A DNA stretch of 64,000 nt, taken from the NCBI GenBank assembly GCA_030248215.1, contig JASANG010001402.1, positions 202,501 to 266,500 of the forward strand, in the 5' to 3' direction. A model generated the notes under the pieces. The model searched no databases and had not been told where the DNA came from. It saw nothing but the letters and a program-made list of their open reading frames with translations. Both the position numbers and the translations under genes were made by a program. The DNA comes from Enoplolaimus lenunculus. Taxonomy: Eukaryota > Nematoda > Enoplea > Enoplida > Thoracostomopsidae. This document shows positions 54,301 through 64,000 of the stretch, in pieces; within the stretch, counting starts at the first letter, position 1, and the number at the start of each line of letters is the position of its first letter.

Positions 54301-57300
54301 CAACAATAATTTTTATTTCGCAAACGCAAAATTCCCGTGCGTAGCCAAGATTTCTGAACCGGATGGAAGGTAAGTTCTAGAAAAATTTGAAAAACACGAT
54401 AGAGTCGCGTGTTATCTACTCAAAAAGTTTTTAAAAATTCTGACCAAAAGCCACATAACTTACTGGGGGCTTGCCCTTACACACCGCTAGCAACGTCGTT
54501 GGCGCTATACTTACTTATTCGAACTATCATCCAGAGTTCGTTCAAAGCCTTGCAACGCTGCAGTTTGAAGCGCATTTGGAGCTAAATTCATTAGATAGCG
54601 AGCAAATCCACAACATCGTTCACAACGAATTGGATTTTTCTTGTACGGCATCGCAGACGAACCTAAAATAATCAAAACGCGTAGCATGTAATCGTGTACC
54701 AAAAAAACATATACCTGGGGCTGCTTTAAATGCTCCAGCGAGGAATTAAAATTTTAACCTCATATTCAAATATATTTCGAATTTTGCCAAATTCTCTAAA
54801 AGTATGAGAAATTATACCCGTCATTGTTACATGAAAGCCGAAAAATTCTATGGACCTCCATGGTTGTCGTATCTATACGTTTGGCAGCGGAGACTACAGT
54901 TTTGGATGCGGCGAAGCTAAAAGTTTGAATCGGTTTTATTCTAAATAAACTAAACATACCGACTTGTGTAGATTCGAACGGTTCTTGGATTTCACGAAAC
55001 GCCTGTAGCATTCGAATATCCATACAAATCTGAAAACAGCGGAAAATTGAACGAAAAACACGAAAGGGTTGTGGGAATATGGTCCTTAAGAATGCCCGTT
55101 TTACAATTGCTAAACTAGGATAAGTATGACATATATGAGAGGTCTTGTACTCTATATTTTGGCCACAGATTAGAAAACTTTAACTGTCCAACGGACAACA
55201 ACCACGGTTCCTGTTTTGCTGTAAAACATTTGGAAATCTAACTAAAAAATTCACTGTTTGATTGATGCAGCTGCAGGTAGACTTTGCTTCTTCGTCCGGG
55301 TGCAAGCCAAGCAACCGTAGAACAGCGGACCGACGGTGACTGGTTTACCTTGTGAAACCATGTGTTGAGTATCGTTCCGTATCCCGAATAAAAACGGGCC
55401 AGCATGGCGCGGCTTTACGAAGTGTAGGTCAATACACCTTATCACAAGTTATATTTTAAATTCTTATGCAACTTTCGCAATATCATGCGTACACTCGGTG
55501 ACTTTAAAGGAGGGACATTGACAAGCTTCAGTGTCTAGAATACACAACCTTTTTGGCTTCAGTGCGTTAAACATTACCCCCTCAAATGTCACCTGGTGTA
55601 CGCATGATATTGTGGAAGTTGCATTAGTATATATGACATATTTCGCTATCAATGTACCTTATAAACCGAAGCAGCAAGAATAGATAACGCATTCAGCACA
55701 GCAGCGTCTTCAATTCGCGGATATGTTTGTCCAGTTACTGAAAATGAGCTGAAAAATTAATCAAATTACAAACACGAATAATATTACGAAAATATTTCTT
55801 CTACAATGCCATCGCTTTAATAATAAGATTAAATTCTAAAAAAACAACAAAAAACTTATTTTATTTATCCTTGCCAATATTTATTTAGGTTTCTTACAAC
55901 TGCAAGTCTTGAGTGACCAATAGCAGGGTGCGACCGGATATTAATTTACCGGATACCGGAACCGGATACGGATATTAAATTTTTTACCGAAACAGGAACC
56001 GGATACCGGATATTGTATATATAGAAATAATTTATGTTTCGCAGTATTTTTAGCGTGATCAGGGTTTTCGTCTGTTATAAACTTTATAATAGCTGCTGAT
56101 ATACTGAAATACGGAATACAAAAATGCGTTTAACTCTCACACGCTTAAGTTAAAAACAGCTAAACGTATCGAAACTTGAACTTTTTGAATTGCCCAGAAA
56201 TGTAATCGCAGCCAGATATTAAAGACTCTTACTTGTAAAAAGCATTTTATGATATTCGTCACCACAACCGCAATTATCCGGTATTCGGTAGGTTTATACC
56301 GGATACCGGAACCGGATACGGATAACAATTTTAGCCGGATAATAAACTGGAACCGGATATCCGGTCGCACCCTAGCCAATAGCTACTATATTTATCGCCA
56401 GGCTAGCGAACACAAGCGTGCGTGAAACATGTTGACCATTTTATGGCCAATATAGCTGTAATTTCGGGTATCTAATGCCCCAACATCACTTCGACATTAC
56501 ACTATCCAAACATAGGGCTTTTCCTACCAACTCTAAAATCGTAAACAAAATGATCAAAATCCACACCAAGCCATACTAACCTTTGAAATCCGGCGAGCTT
56601 AGTCAATTGATCGTTTAACAATCGAACCTGAAACATTACAACAACGCAGTCTCTAAAAGCTTAAACTAACTTGAGTTAAGCTTAACCTAATCCAGTAGTA
56701 TTAAACTAACTTTCTAGAATAACTAAACTAACGGGTAGGATTACGCTTAAACTAGTTTAAAATCTTACGTATTTTTAGTTTAAGCTAAACTTAGTGAACT
56801 CTTTGATACACATAATTTCTGGCCAGCACTTTTTGCTTAATCTAAAAATAAGTTCACTTAAACTCGTGTTAAACTTAAAAAAATGCCAGTTTAGGTAAAA
56901 CTTAAAATTCTAGTTTAGTTAGTCCGTCCAGCCATTTGAGTTTTACTTACACTAATATTCAAGTTTAGTTAAGCTGTAATTTAAGTTTAAGTTTTTAGAC
57001 AGCAGTCTCGGACACAATTTAAGGGCGCAACAAATTCCTTGCGCCACAATGTACCGCAGCAACCGTAACTTGGTGACGACTCATGCAAAACATAACTGAA
57101 CTAATAACAGAGCTACCCCTGTATCAACTCGTTCACCTTCCGTTCATTCCCGTCGAAAAGCTTCAAAAACGAATCGCACGTCCCAGTTGCGCCTTTGATT
57201 CCGCGAAACTTGAGCGACGTCCGTTCATAGTGTAGCCGTTCAACGGCGAACAGCAAATCTTGCATCCAAAGGCACGTCCGTTTTCCTACCGTGGTCAGTG

Positions 57301-60300
57301 ATGCAGCTCTGAAACGCAACTAAAATCGTGACAAAGGCGTAACCCGGCCCCAACTTTCGTTTTCCGCCGACAGTTGCTGACAGCGCATTAGGTGCAGTTG
57401 CAGTTGCGTTACACACGCGTTACGCTTACCGCGACTGCTCCTAAGAAGCGTATAACTAAGCGTAAAACTTTCCAGTAGTCAATCTTGCGGCTTTAGAAGT
57501 TCAGGCCAATATATAGAACAGTACCGTGGCAGTGTGCTATAAGCGTATTCCTAAGACTACGCCTGAGAGTGTGAAAAAGTTTACACCTAAGCCTAAGCCT
57601 AAACATAATTATAGTCTAAAGCTTAAATTTACCCTATTGCGGTCCTGCGGCAAAACTGTCCACCCCTGATCTTTACACGGGCCAATTATTGGCGCAATTA
57701 TGTCAATTTGATGCACAGAGCTTAACCAAGAGTGCATGATACAAGAGTATGCAACTCTTGGGGCTCCGCATGGTACAACATGTACCACCGGGCGTTGCGT
57801 TTTTGGCCGACCCCCGCCCCTTGTTCAGAAGGGGTGTCGCTAACACATGAATACCCTAAATTAAACTGTACGGGGAGCATGTTTGATTCTGCATAAAGGA
57901 TGTGTTATGATTCGCCCTGGCTGTACCCCCCTCTAAATAAAGGGGGGTAGGCCAAAAACGCAACGCGTGCCGGTTACATTCTTTTCTACACAGAATATTC
58001 CCAGTTGCACACCCTTATTGAAGTATGCGTCATCCACTATTGGCTTTACTAACGAAAAACTATCTAAACTCTAAACAATATAGCTTCTACTAAAACCTAC
58101 TGATAGTGAGTCCGTCCAAGCGTCGGTAAATTTTTCCATTTCTCAGCAAATTTGGCTAATCGATCAACACACGTTGCAACCTGAAACAGTATAACAATTA
58201 CACAATTTTGCTTGCAAAAAAGAACACCAATGTTGAAAAATCGTTTAAATTATAAAATAGAAAAATTTGCTAATATCTTGCAAAATACTAAAATTGCTTC
58301 GACCCATGTAAAGATCAGGGGCGGAATGTTTTTTGCGTGACAAGAATAGAATAAGCTTGAAGTTTAGACTAATTTTTTTGCTTGGCTTAGCATTAGGCTT
58401 TGGCTTAGGCTTAGGAATATGCTCGTTCTTACGCTTAGGTTTAGGCCTAGGCTTAGGAATATGCTCCTTCTTACGCTTAGGTTAAGGGTTAGACTTAGGC
58501 TTTAGGCTTAGGAATGTGTGCTTACAATACTGTTCCGCCTTTGTTCTTTACATTGGCCATTGCTTCCTACATTTTCCCGTTTGCAGTTTTTGAAATCTTC
58601 CGATTTTGGCGCGACTTAGGCTTATAATTACGTTTAGGTTTAGTCGTACAATTAAGATCGTATAGTGGTAAACAGTGCAAGATCTAACTATTAATTAATA
58701 ATATTGCAGGAATATAAAAAATTTTCAAAATAACAAATATGCGCTGTTTTACTGACACAGAGTAATAATTATAATTTAAAATTTTCCAATTCTCTACGTC
58801 TTCATACTTCAGGAAAACAGTGCCAAGACAATTAACCAAAAAGTCACAATTCTAATTTAGTCGTCAAAGAAGAAAAAAAAACATTTTTTTAATTTTTGTG
58901 AACCAAGTTTTTTTCAAAATTCAAAAATGTGCCTGATACAATTGTGGACTTACCTTAACGATAACAATGTCCAATGCGTCCCTTATCAAAATTAATTCCT
59001 GAAAAACACCCAAATGTGTACAATTACACTATTTACAAAATATATTATATATTACACACGGCCCATGCATAAAACATGGCTGGATCGTTTTCCGACGGGG
59101 CTTTAATAGCGTCAGTTTAAGCTTTAGACTAATTTTTTTGCTTAGGCTTAGGCTTGATTAGGTTTAGGAATAGCTTCATCCTTACGCTTAGGCTTAGGCT
59201 TAAGAATATGCTTATACTACTGTTCCGGCCCTGTTCTACACATTGGCCCACACACATATATGTATATATATATTTATATATGTATTTGAAAGATGTTATA
59301 TTCAAACATTTCGAATTCACTTGCAGTGAATTAATACACCACCATTTACATGTCAATCCTCATTACAACCATAGCCCACTTCCGCCAAAATTTAGGCTAA
59401 AATATAACCAAGGTGCAATTTTAATTAAGCACAGCTTCTTATTGCTATGCAGCCAGCAAAAATTTATCATAAAAAAACTTTTTTAACCTTTATTTGACAG
59501 ATTTTGAACTCCTTTGCCGAAACCGGCCGTAATTTTTCAGTGCACAAAAATCCCTCAAGTCCATACCGTATTATCTTGTACAAAAGCCGACGTTGCACCT
59601 TGATGCAAAATTCCACCAGCACCCGGGCACGTTGACTTAAACGCAAGGATATGAGCCATCACATCGTGTCGTGTTTCGTTTTCATTTCGTTCAATCGACT
59701 CCCAGTCAATATTGCTGATGTTCGATTCTATTTCAGTTATTTGAGCGTCAGTAATATTGAGGCCAAGATTCTGAAATAAAACATAAATACAATATTTTCG
59801 TCAGCCAAATCGAAGTTTTCAAAAATTCAAATTCGGTTGTAAAATAAATAATAAACTGATTCAGCAACATGGATGGACTAATGGTACGCAACCGAAGACA
59901 CCGGGCATGCCTACACCACCCCCGTCCCGAAATAATATCCTAGTCACCAGGTGCAACCGGAATTATAACGGAACAGGAAAGTTAAAAATACCAGAACGGG
60001 AAAATAAAAAATAGTTGTTACCGAAAAATTCATTTTAAGCGCAATTTTTATCGCTTTTAATACTGTAAACACACCATTTAGAACGGTAAACTCCTGAAAC
60101 AATCGCAGTAGATGGAAGCATGATAAATTATGGAGTATGGCACAAATTGAAAATTTCGGCAATACGCGCTCAGACAATTATAGAAACAGAAGTTTATAGA
60201 ATAATATGCCAATTTTTCATAAATTTTTGAATAAGAAAAATTTTCAATACCAAAAATACCGAAAAATTCTGGTGAAAAAATACCCTATTTTTTACCGTAA

Positions 60301-60674
60301 CCGGAAAGTGAAAAATACCGGATTTCCCTACCGGAACCGTAATTTTGGTTGCACCCTGCCAGTCACTCAACCGTTCTTAGTCTGAAGCTTTAAGACTCAA
60401 GACGCTATACCAAAGCTGTAAAACCTTCCTACATAATATATACCTTTACAAAATAAAATTCCGGTTATGCTTTTAGTTTCAGGGTATCTCAAAAAGAACC
60501 TACTATAACCCAAATGTAAACAATCCACTCTACCTTCTGACACTTGGCCAACCAAAACCAAAGACGTCGCCAAATTACAGTCCGATTTCGATTTGAAAAC
60601 AGTCGAAGCATTTCAGCACTGGATTTGTACCGCGAAGTAAACACCGATTGGTACGTGTCGTGCGCGTCATCCAT
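51355..60674 (-). CDS. ADSL: Adenylosuccinate lyase, 13 exons, 479 residues
   Basis: This enzyme cleaves SAICAR to AICAR and adenylosuccinate to AMP, releasing fumarate (de novo purine synthesis and the purine nucleotide cycle); it acts in the cytosol as a tetramer. Exons (minus): 60674-60534, 59770-59567, 58998-58954, 58180-58101, 57308-57137, 56627-56581, 55748-55658, 55029-54960, 54662-54515, 54107-54017, 53072-52983, 52247-52074, 51441-51355. All joins keep phase, with GT donors and CAG/TAG acceptors. Landmarks: [17 protein letters not shown] (N-terminus), TRHDVMAH (exon 2), [19 protein letters not shown] (exons 4-5), [11 protein letters not shown] (exon 7), the fumarate-lyase signature [11 protein letters not shown] (exons 8-9), [11 protein letters not shown] and [11 protein letters not shown] (exon 12). 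The last exon ([16 protein letters not shown]) aligns without gaps to the usual C-terminus. Total length is near the human 484. Introns are full of mobile elements. Confidence 0.95.
52433..52876. repeat. Large inverted repeat with arms of about 165 bp
   Basis: Arm 1 (52433-52598) and arm 2 (about 52708-52876) are near-perfect reverse complements: CCAAATGATTGAAGTGATC faces GACCACTTCAATCATTTGG, and GCAGCGCGAAGTTATC faces GATAACTTCGCGCTGC. The loop is about 110 bp. It lies in adenylosuccinate lyase intron 11 and would form a long hairpin in the pre-mRNA. Probably a foldback transposon of unknown class. Confidence 0.85.
53198..53422. mobile_element. PIF/Harbinger-type MITE
   Basis: 225 bp, GGCCCATATTTTCAAATG to TTTCAAAATACGGGCC, flanked by CTA on both sides (53195-53197, 53423-53425). 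Same length as the copy at 34447. In an intron of adenylosuccinate lyase. Confidence 0.8.
53781..53988 (-). mobile_element. TTAGGC-bearing MITE, subfamily C
   Basis: GGCCCATGTATAGAACAAGG to CCTGTTCTATACATTGGGT, with two CCTAAG-like tracts and GTTAGTCTAAAGCTTAGAC. Flanks ATAAAATG and CAAAAATG agree at 6 of 8. In an adenylosuccinate lyase intron. Confidence 0.85.
55924..56374. mobile_element. hAT-type MITE, CAGGGTGCGACCGG family
   Basis: 451 bp, CAGGGTGCGACCGGATAT to ATATCCGGTCGCACCCTA, with CCGGATACCGGAACCGGAT words at both ends. Flanks ACCAATAG and GCCAATAG agree at 7 of 8. In an adenylosuccinate lyase intron. Confidence 0.88.
56645..57005. repeat. AAACTTAAA-rich dispersed repeat
   Basis: TTAAACTAACTTTCTAGAA, GGTAGGATTACGCTTAAAC and TTTAAGTTTAAGTTTTTAG match the interrupted copy at 20685-21280. 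It fills most of intron 5 of adenylosuccinate lyase. Class unknown. Confidence 0.55.
57504..57683 (-). mobile_element. TTAGGC-bearing MITE, subfamily A/C
   Basis: GGCCAATATATAGAACAG to CCCCTGATCTTTACACGGGCC, with one short CCTAAGCCTAAGCC tract. Flanks GAAGTTCA and AATTATTG do not match. Confidence 0.75.
57719..58048. mobile_element. Foldback element, CCAAGAGTGGATGA family
   Basis: CTTAACCAAGAGTGCATGAT, GAGTATGCAACTCTTGG and GTACCACCGGGCGTTGCG are mirrored by CGCAACGCGTGCCGG, CAGTTGCACACCC and CATCCACTATTGGC. Two C/G-run blocks near 57810 and 57930. The cleanest copy of the family here. Confidence 0.7.
58301..58558 (+). mobile_element. TTAGGC-bearing MITE, subfamily A, three tracts, perfect duplication
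   Basis: GACCCATGTAAAGATCAGGG to CTTTGTTCTTTACATTGGCC. Three TTAGGC tracts are separated by two copies of the spacer GGAATATGCTC(G/C)TTCTTACGC, so one tract-spacer unit is duplicated. Identical ATTGCTTC flanks at 58293-58300 and 58559-58566. Confidence 0.95.
59060..59248 (+). mobile_element. TTAGGC-bearing MITE, subfamily C
   Basis: GGCCCATGCATAAAACATGG to CCCTGTTCTACACATTGGCC, with CCGACGGGGCTTTAATAGCG, two tracts and GAATATGCTTATACTACTG. Flanks are AC-rich (TTACACAC, CCACACAC) and agree at 6 of 8 with a one-base shift. A TATATA-rich stretch follows. Confidence 0.83.
59948..60358. mobile_element. hAT-type MITE, CAGGGTGCAACCGG family
   Basis: 411 bp, CAGGTGCAACCGGAATTA to TTTTGGTTGCACCCTG. 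Flanks CTAGTCAC and CCAGTCAC agree at 7 of 8. AAAATACCGGA/TCCGGT-type words near the ends. In adenylosuccinate lyase intron 1. Confidence 0.85.
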
Positions 60675-60944
60675 TATTGTAAAATATTATTCAGTATTTA
60701 TTATTTCGAAGTAAAAAACAACCAAACAGGATGTACACCGGAAATCAGGCTGCAATACGGTAAAAATGCTAAGCCCAACTATGCGAGAACAGGGATGTCA
60801 GCCTACACCCTTTATAAAAAAGAATATATATTACATAATTCTGTGCTAACTTAGTTGAATTCAACTTTATAGAATACATTTCAACATCCCTTGAAAAATC
60901 GTTTGTAGAAGTCAGCGTTGAATTAAAGATTTCTTCTACTTAAG

Positions 60945-61500
60945 CTAGAGTCCACAAATGTCAATTATCCCTAGTTGTAGCGCATAAATGACTCCAGGAC
61001 CAAATAAACATAAGTTCGAAACTTTAAAACGTACTTAAGTTTTGAAAGTAATTCCTAAGTAAAACCTTGCATTATCGCTCAAACTTTGGATACAAGACAA
61101 ACGTTTAATTCAACGGAAACTACTCCTATTGATTAGGACCGAATATAAGGACCCCGTCTTATTACCCCCTCTAATACTGGCCACTACAGTATGCTATATT
61201 AGGCTTTAGCGTTGTGAATATAGGGGATATGAGCCTTAATCCCTCACAAACTATTTTCGGTTTAAGCCTTCCTGTTCTAGCGTTAATAGTAACTTTTAAG
61301 TATAATCATTTTCTACAGTGTACTGACAAATAACCGTTTAATTGAACAGATAGTTGCAATACAGTATATATCAGTAACGAAGAGTGGCGGTGCGGGTGGG
61401 CTGAAAATAAATAACAGTCCGTAACCGAATAACAATGGGGGTACCCTCTGGAGAGGCCAAATAAAATATCAGTCCCCCTCTTATTCGGGTCACTACAGTA
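60945..61500. repeat. ACTGTAGTGACCC dispersed repeat, reverse orientation
   Basis: It ends TTATTCGGGTCACTACAGTA, and a second terminus-like TACTGGCCACTACAGTA lies at 61174-61190. GACTCCAGGACCAAATAAAC and GCATTATCGCTCAAAC match 38250-38310 in reverse. The double terminus suggests one copy inside another. Confidence 0.6.
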
Positions 61501-61585
61501 CCAACTTCAGGGTCATTAGCTACTTCAGTCCTAAATTGACTTGGTGGAGTTATAGTATATTTCGAAACCCAGCCATTGTTTAGTC

Positions 61586-61765
61586 GGCCCATATAAAGAC
61601 CAGGACCGGAACAGTAGCATAAGCATCTTTCTAAGCCGACGACGAGCTATAAGCCTAAGCGTTAGGATGAGCTTACACCGAAGCCTCACAAAATAGTCTA
61701 TAGCTTGAGCTTACACTATTACAGTCCCGCGGGAAAACGTTCCAGACCTGTTCTAAACATGGGCC
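61586..61765 (-). mobile_element. TTAGGC-bearing MITE, subfamily C, decayed core
   Basis: GGCCCATATAAAGACCAGG to CCTGTTCTAAACATGGGCC, with GTAGCATAAGCATC and GTCTATAGCTTGAGC. Very few CCTAAGC units remain. Flanks GTTTAGTC and GATTACCT agree at 4 of 8. Confidence 0.78.
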
Positions 61766-62027
61766 GATTACCTATATCACGCCTTGCAATGCAATAAGTT
61801 AGGAAAATCTGAACTCTGATCGATTGCTAGTGTAACTTTCCTGGTAAATCGATTTAAGGACTCAGAAGCTAAAACAGTTGAAACACAGTACAATCGGAAG
61901 TCATTTGACATCGCCAAAAAATCGACCTCCTGTACCTTTCTGTTTCCAACAAACGCACAATTTAAACCTTGAACGCTTCAAAACAATAAAACCAAAACTG
62001 TTTACGATTTATTTGAATAAAACTATA

Positions 62028-62224
62028 GGCCAATGTTACGCTGAGGGCAGTAACAGTAGATTAAGCGTATTCCTAAGCCTAAGCATGTGCCTAAGCGTTG
62101 CAAAAATGAGTTCCTAATTTTAAGCCTAAACCTAAATCTAAGCAAAAAAATGTAGTCTAGAATGTAAACCTACTCTTTTATAGACCCACCAGAAACCTGG
62201 ACGCCCTTTAAAGTAACATGGGCC
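62028..62224 (-). mobile_element. TTAGGC-bearing MITE, subfamily B, perfect 8-bp duplication
   Basis: GGCCAATGTTACGCTGAGGG to CTTTAAAGTAACATGGGCC, with two CCTAAG tracts and CCAGAAACCTGGACGCCC. Identical AAACTATA flanks at 62020-62027 and 62225-62232. Confidence 0.95.
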
Positions 62225-62374
62225 AAACTATATATACTGCAGTACGAGCAGGTAGGAATACCATTTAATACACAACAGAATTTTCAATTCAAGCCTACGT
62301 TCAACCATCAAACAGCTCAAAGAAACTACGAATTCACCTCATAAAACTTTGGACTGCCACTTCAGCAAGCAACA

Positions 62375-62586
62375 CGTCGCCGAGCGAACCTATACGTTCA
62401 TTTTTACAATCAGGCTTAGGCTTTGGCTTAGGAATATGCTTCTACTACTGTTACAGCCCCGTTCAATACATTGGCCAGTATACTTAACATCACGCCGTAC
62501 AGAACCTATACGTTCGTTTTTACAATCAGGCTTAGGCTTTAGTTTAGAAATATGCTTCTACTACTATTACAGCCCTGTTCAATACA
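62375..62586 (+). repeat. 106-bp tandem duplication of a half TTAGGC element
   Basis: GAACCTATACGTTC at 62386 and 62492 each leads into TTTACAATCAGGCTTAGGC, a TATGCTTCTACTACT spacer, and GTTCAATACATTGGCCAG. Each copy is the right half of a subfamily A/C element with 5' flank. This is a segmental duplication rather than two insertions. Confidence 0.75.
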
Positions 62587-62895
62587 TTGGCCAGTATACT
62601 TATCAACTTCAGCTTTATCTCGCATGCATACGATTATACGACCCCTTAGCTACCACAAGACCGAGTTTAAGGTTTCACAGTGAAATATTTTTTCACAACC
62701 GATCAAATTTCCATTGGATCAAAATAAACAGGTTCCTAGCATGTGGGGCACAAACTAAACAGGCCTTCAATATCTTACATTTAAGCTACCACTAAACCGT
62801 TTTAGAAATTTAGATCATAGTGAGCAAACAAACGATATGCTTTTTAAAACTGAATAAAAACGTCATCAAATCATCATCATAAGTTGATGCGTAAT

Positions 62896-63333
62896 CAAGG
62901 ATGCGACCGGATATTAAAAAAATCGAAACCGAACCTGAACAATAAGGATGGCGCTATATTTGTCGTGTGGCGTCGTTCGGTGCCGTCCGTCATCGTACAG
63001 TATCGTACATAATTTACCTACCATATCGCACGATGACGTACGGTGACGGCAGGTGCCGGACGGTGCCATATGACAAACGTACGGCAACAGACGAGTGCGC
63101 TGTGCGGCATCGTACGTAGAGCCACCCCCTAAGTGTATATTTCGATAAAAATTTAAACTTAATAGCATGTGATTTACAAACATAAATGTCACAATTCGTT
63201 ATTAGTTCGAGCTTACACTGATTTAAGTAACAACTCCAGATTCTGTTATACTTTTAAAATTTTGATTATGTACCCCCGCCCCCCCGACTGTTGATTTTTT
63301 GAAGAAATCCGTCTAATATCCCGTTGCACCGTG
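62896..63333. mobile_element. hAT-type MITE with a nested foldback element
   Basis: CAAGGATGCGACCGGATATT at the left and AATATCCCGTTGCACCGTG at the right are inverted. GTAATCAA (62891-62898) and ATAATCAA (63334-63341) may be the duplication, if the left end is read three bases in. A CGTACGG foldback element fills 62946-63130. Confidence 0.65.
62946..63130. mobile_element. Foldback MITE, CGTACGGTGACGG family
   Basis: GGATGGCGCTATATTTG faces CGTAGAGCCACCCCC, and GGTGCCGTCCGTCATCG faces CGGTGACGGCAGGTGCC. GTACGNNA-like words repeat through it. GC-rich and nested in the hAT-type element. Confidence 0.7.
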
Positions 63334-63500
63334 ATAATCAATGCTAGCGTTGTTAATATAACAAACATAAAACAAGCGAAAATTAATGCTGTAACGCAAA
63401 AAAATGCAATAAAATATTATTAACGTACATAGTACGTTACGCTAATGTGCAGAACTGTGCAGTTCCGATTTAAATACCCAACCAAATAAAAAATGTTTAG

Positions 63501-63788
63501 GGTACCTGCTCACGAAAAAATATACTTAAAATTAAGTAAAACTGTTGCAGAATTAAGTGTTGGTTTGACTTAACTGTGGTGCTTGGCAAAGTTTTACTTA
63601 TTTTTAAGCAGACGCGAAATTCTTCGCTTTACATTTACTTAATTAATCAGGAAATCACAACAGTAATTTTACTTATTTACATTATTTTAGCAAAGATTTA
63701 CTCAATATTTAGTCGACACTTACTTTAAAATAGTTAGTAAAATATAACTAAAGTATTTTAAGTAGACTGTTTTTATAGAGTGAGAACC
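63501..63788. repeat. AAGTAAAA-rich repeat with inverted ends
   Basis: GGTACCTGCTCACGAAAAA and TTTTTATAGAGTGAGAACC are loosely inverted; the interior is full of TTACTTA/TAAGTAA words. It could be a PIF-like or unclassified MITE. Confidence 0.4.
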
Positions 63789-63844
63789 AAACTCTATATT
63801 AATATGAATAATTTCTTTCAGAAAATTCTACTCGCGACTTACTA

Positions 63845-63975
63845 TTCAAATAATTCTTCCCCGCATACTCCAATCCCGAGAAGGAAGTGAGAGGCATGAG
63901 CCCCGTTGGGCAATGGTGTAAGGTGGGGCGGAATTGGCCACCCCATGTGACAGGCCGGTTCACGTACGGCAAATA
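63845..63975. other. GC-rich structured-looking segment at window edge
   Basis: GAAGGAAGTGAGAGGCATG, GCCCCGTTGGGCAATGG, GGTGGGGCGG/CCACCCCATG and CCGGTTCACGTACGGC stand out in AT-rich sequence and can form several short hairpins. The ACGTACGG end recalls group II intron domains, but this is not established. The segment lies close to the window end. Confidence 0.3.
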
Positions 63976-64000
63976 TAGACAAAAATTAATTAGAAGAAAA

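Noticed and set aside
55924-56374. Minus-strand frame of 80 codons at 56137-56379
   Set aside because: It lies wholly inside a hAT-type MITE with a near-perfect target duplication.
62349-62795. 148-codon plus-strand frame
   Set aside because: It runs through two tandem half copies of a TTAGGC-bearing element; the similarity between its two halves is the duplication, not a protein repeat.

Overview
This is AT-rich animal nuclear DNA, most likely from a nematode. The reasons are dispersed arrays of TTAGGC (the nematode telomere unit), introns ending in TTTTCAG/TTTTAG, two CLN7-type transporter paralogues side by side, and small cysteine-rich secreted proteins of a kind common in nematodes. The species cannot be named. 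There are no operons or bacterial features, and no reverse-transcriptase or capsid reading frame was recognised.

Seven host genes can be supported, most of them only after joining exons by eye. From left to right: a complete three-exon seipin gene (4300-6598, minus; lipid-droplet biogenesis); a two-exon secreted glycine-rich protein (10436-11659, plus); a two-exon secreted four-cysteine protein (14083-15188, minus); two intronless MFSD8/CLN7-like transporters in tandem (24892-26802 and 29618-31390, plus); two related secreted cysteine-rich proteins (34096-34446 and 44310-about 44598, plus); and a complete 13-exon adenylosuccinate lyase (51355-60674, minus; two steps of purine synthesis). The genes show no shared pathway; this looks like ordinary scattered gene order in a repeat-loaded genome.

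The rest is dominated by small non-autonomous DNA transposons. The most striking group, more than 25 copies, has ends beginning GGCC(C/A)ATGT, makes 8-bp target duplications (six perfect ones are visible) and carries internal (TTAGGC)n arrays, so telomere-type repeats are being spread by transposition. Other families are TA-flanked foldback elements with CACTGCAAAAAA ends; a second TA-type family; hAT-type elements with CAGGGTGC, CAGTGCCGGAG or CAGTGGCGGATCC ends and 8-bp duplications; TTAA-flanked piggyBac-type elements with a tRNA-like core; PIF/Harbinger-type elements of about 225 bp with 3-bp duplications; and several unclassified foldback and tandem repeats. One PIF-type element sits exactly at the stop codon of a secreted-protein gene, and its target duplication is that stop codon.

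Between these blocks (notably 3467-4299, 6600-7900, 16800-20100, 31391-31950, 39300-39860) I see AT-rich sequence with no recognisable gene.
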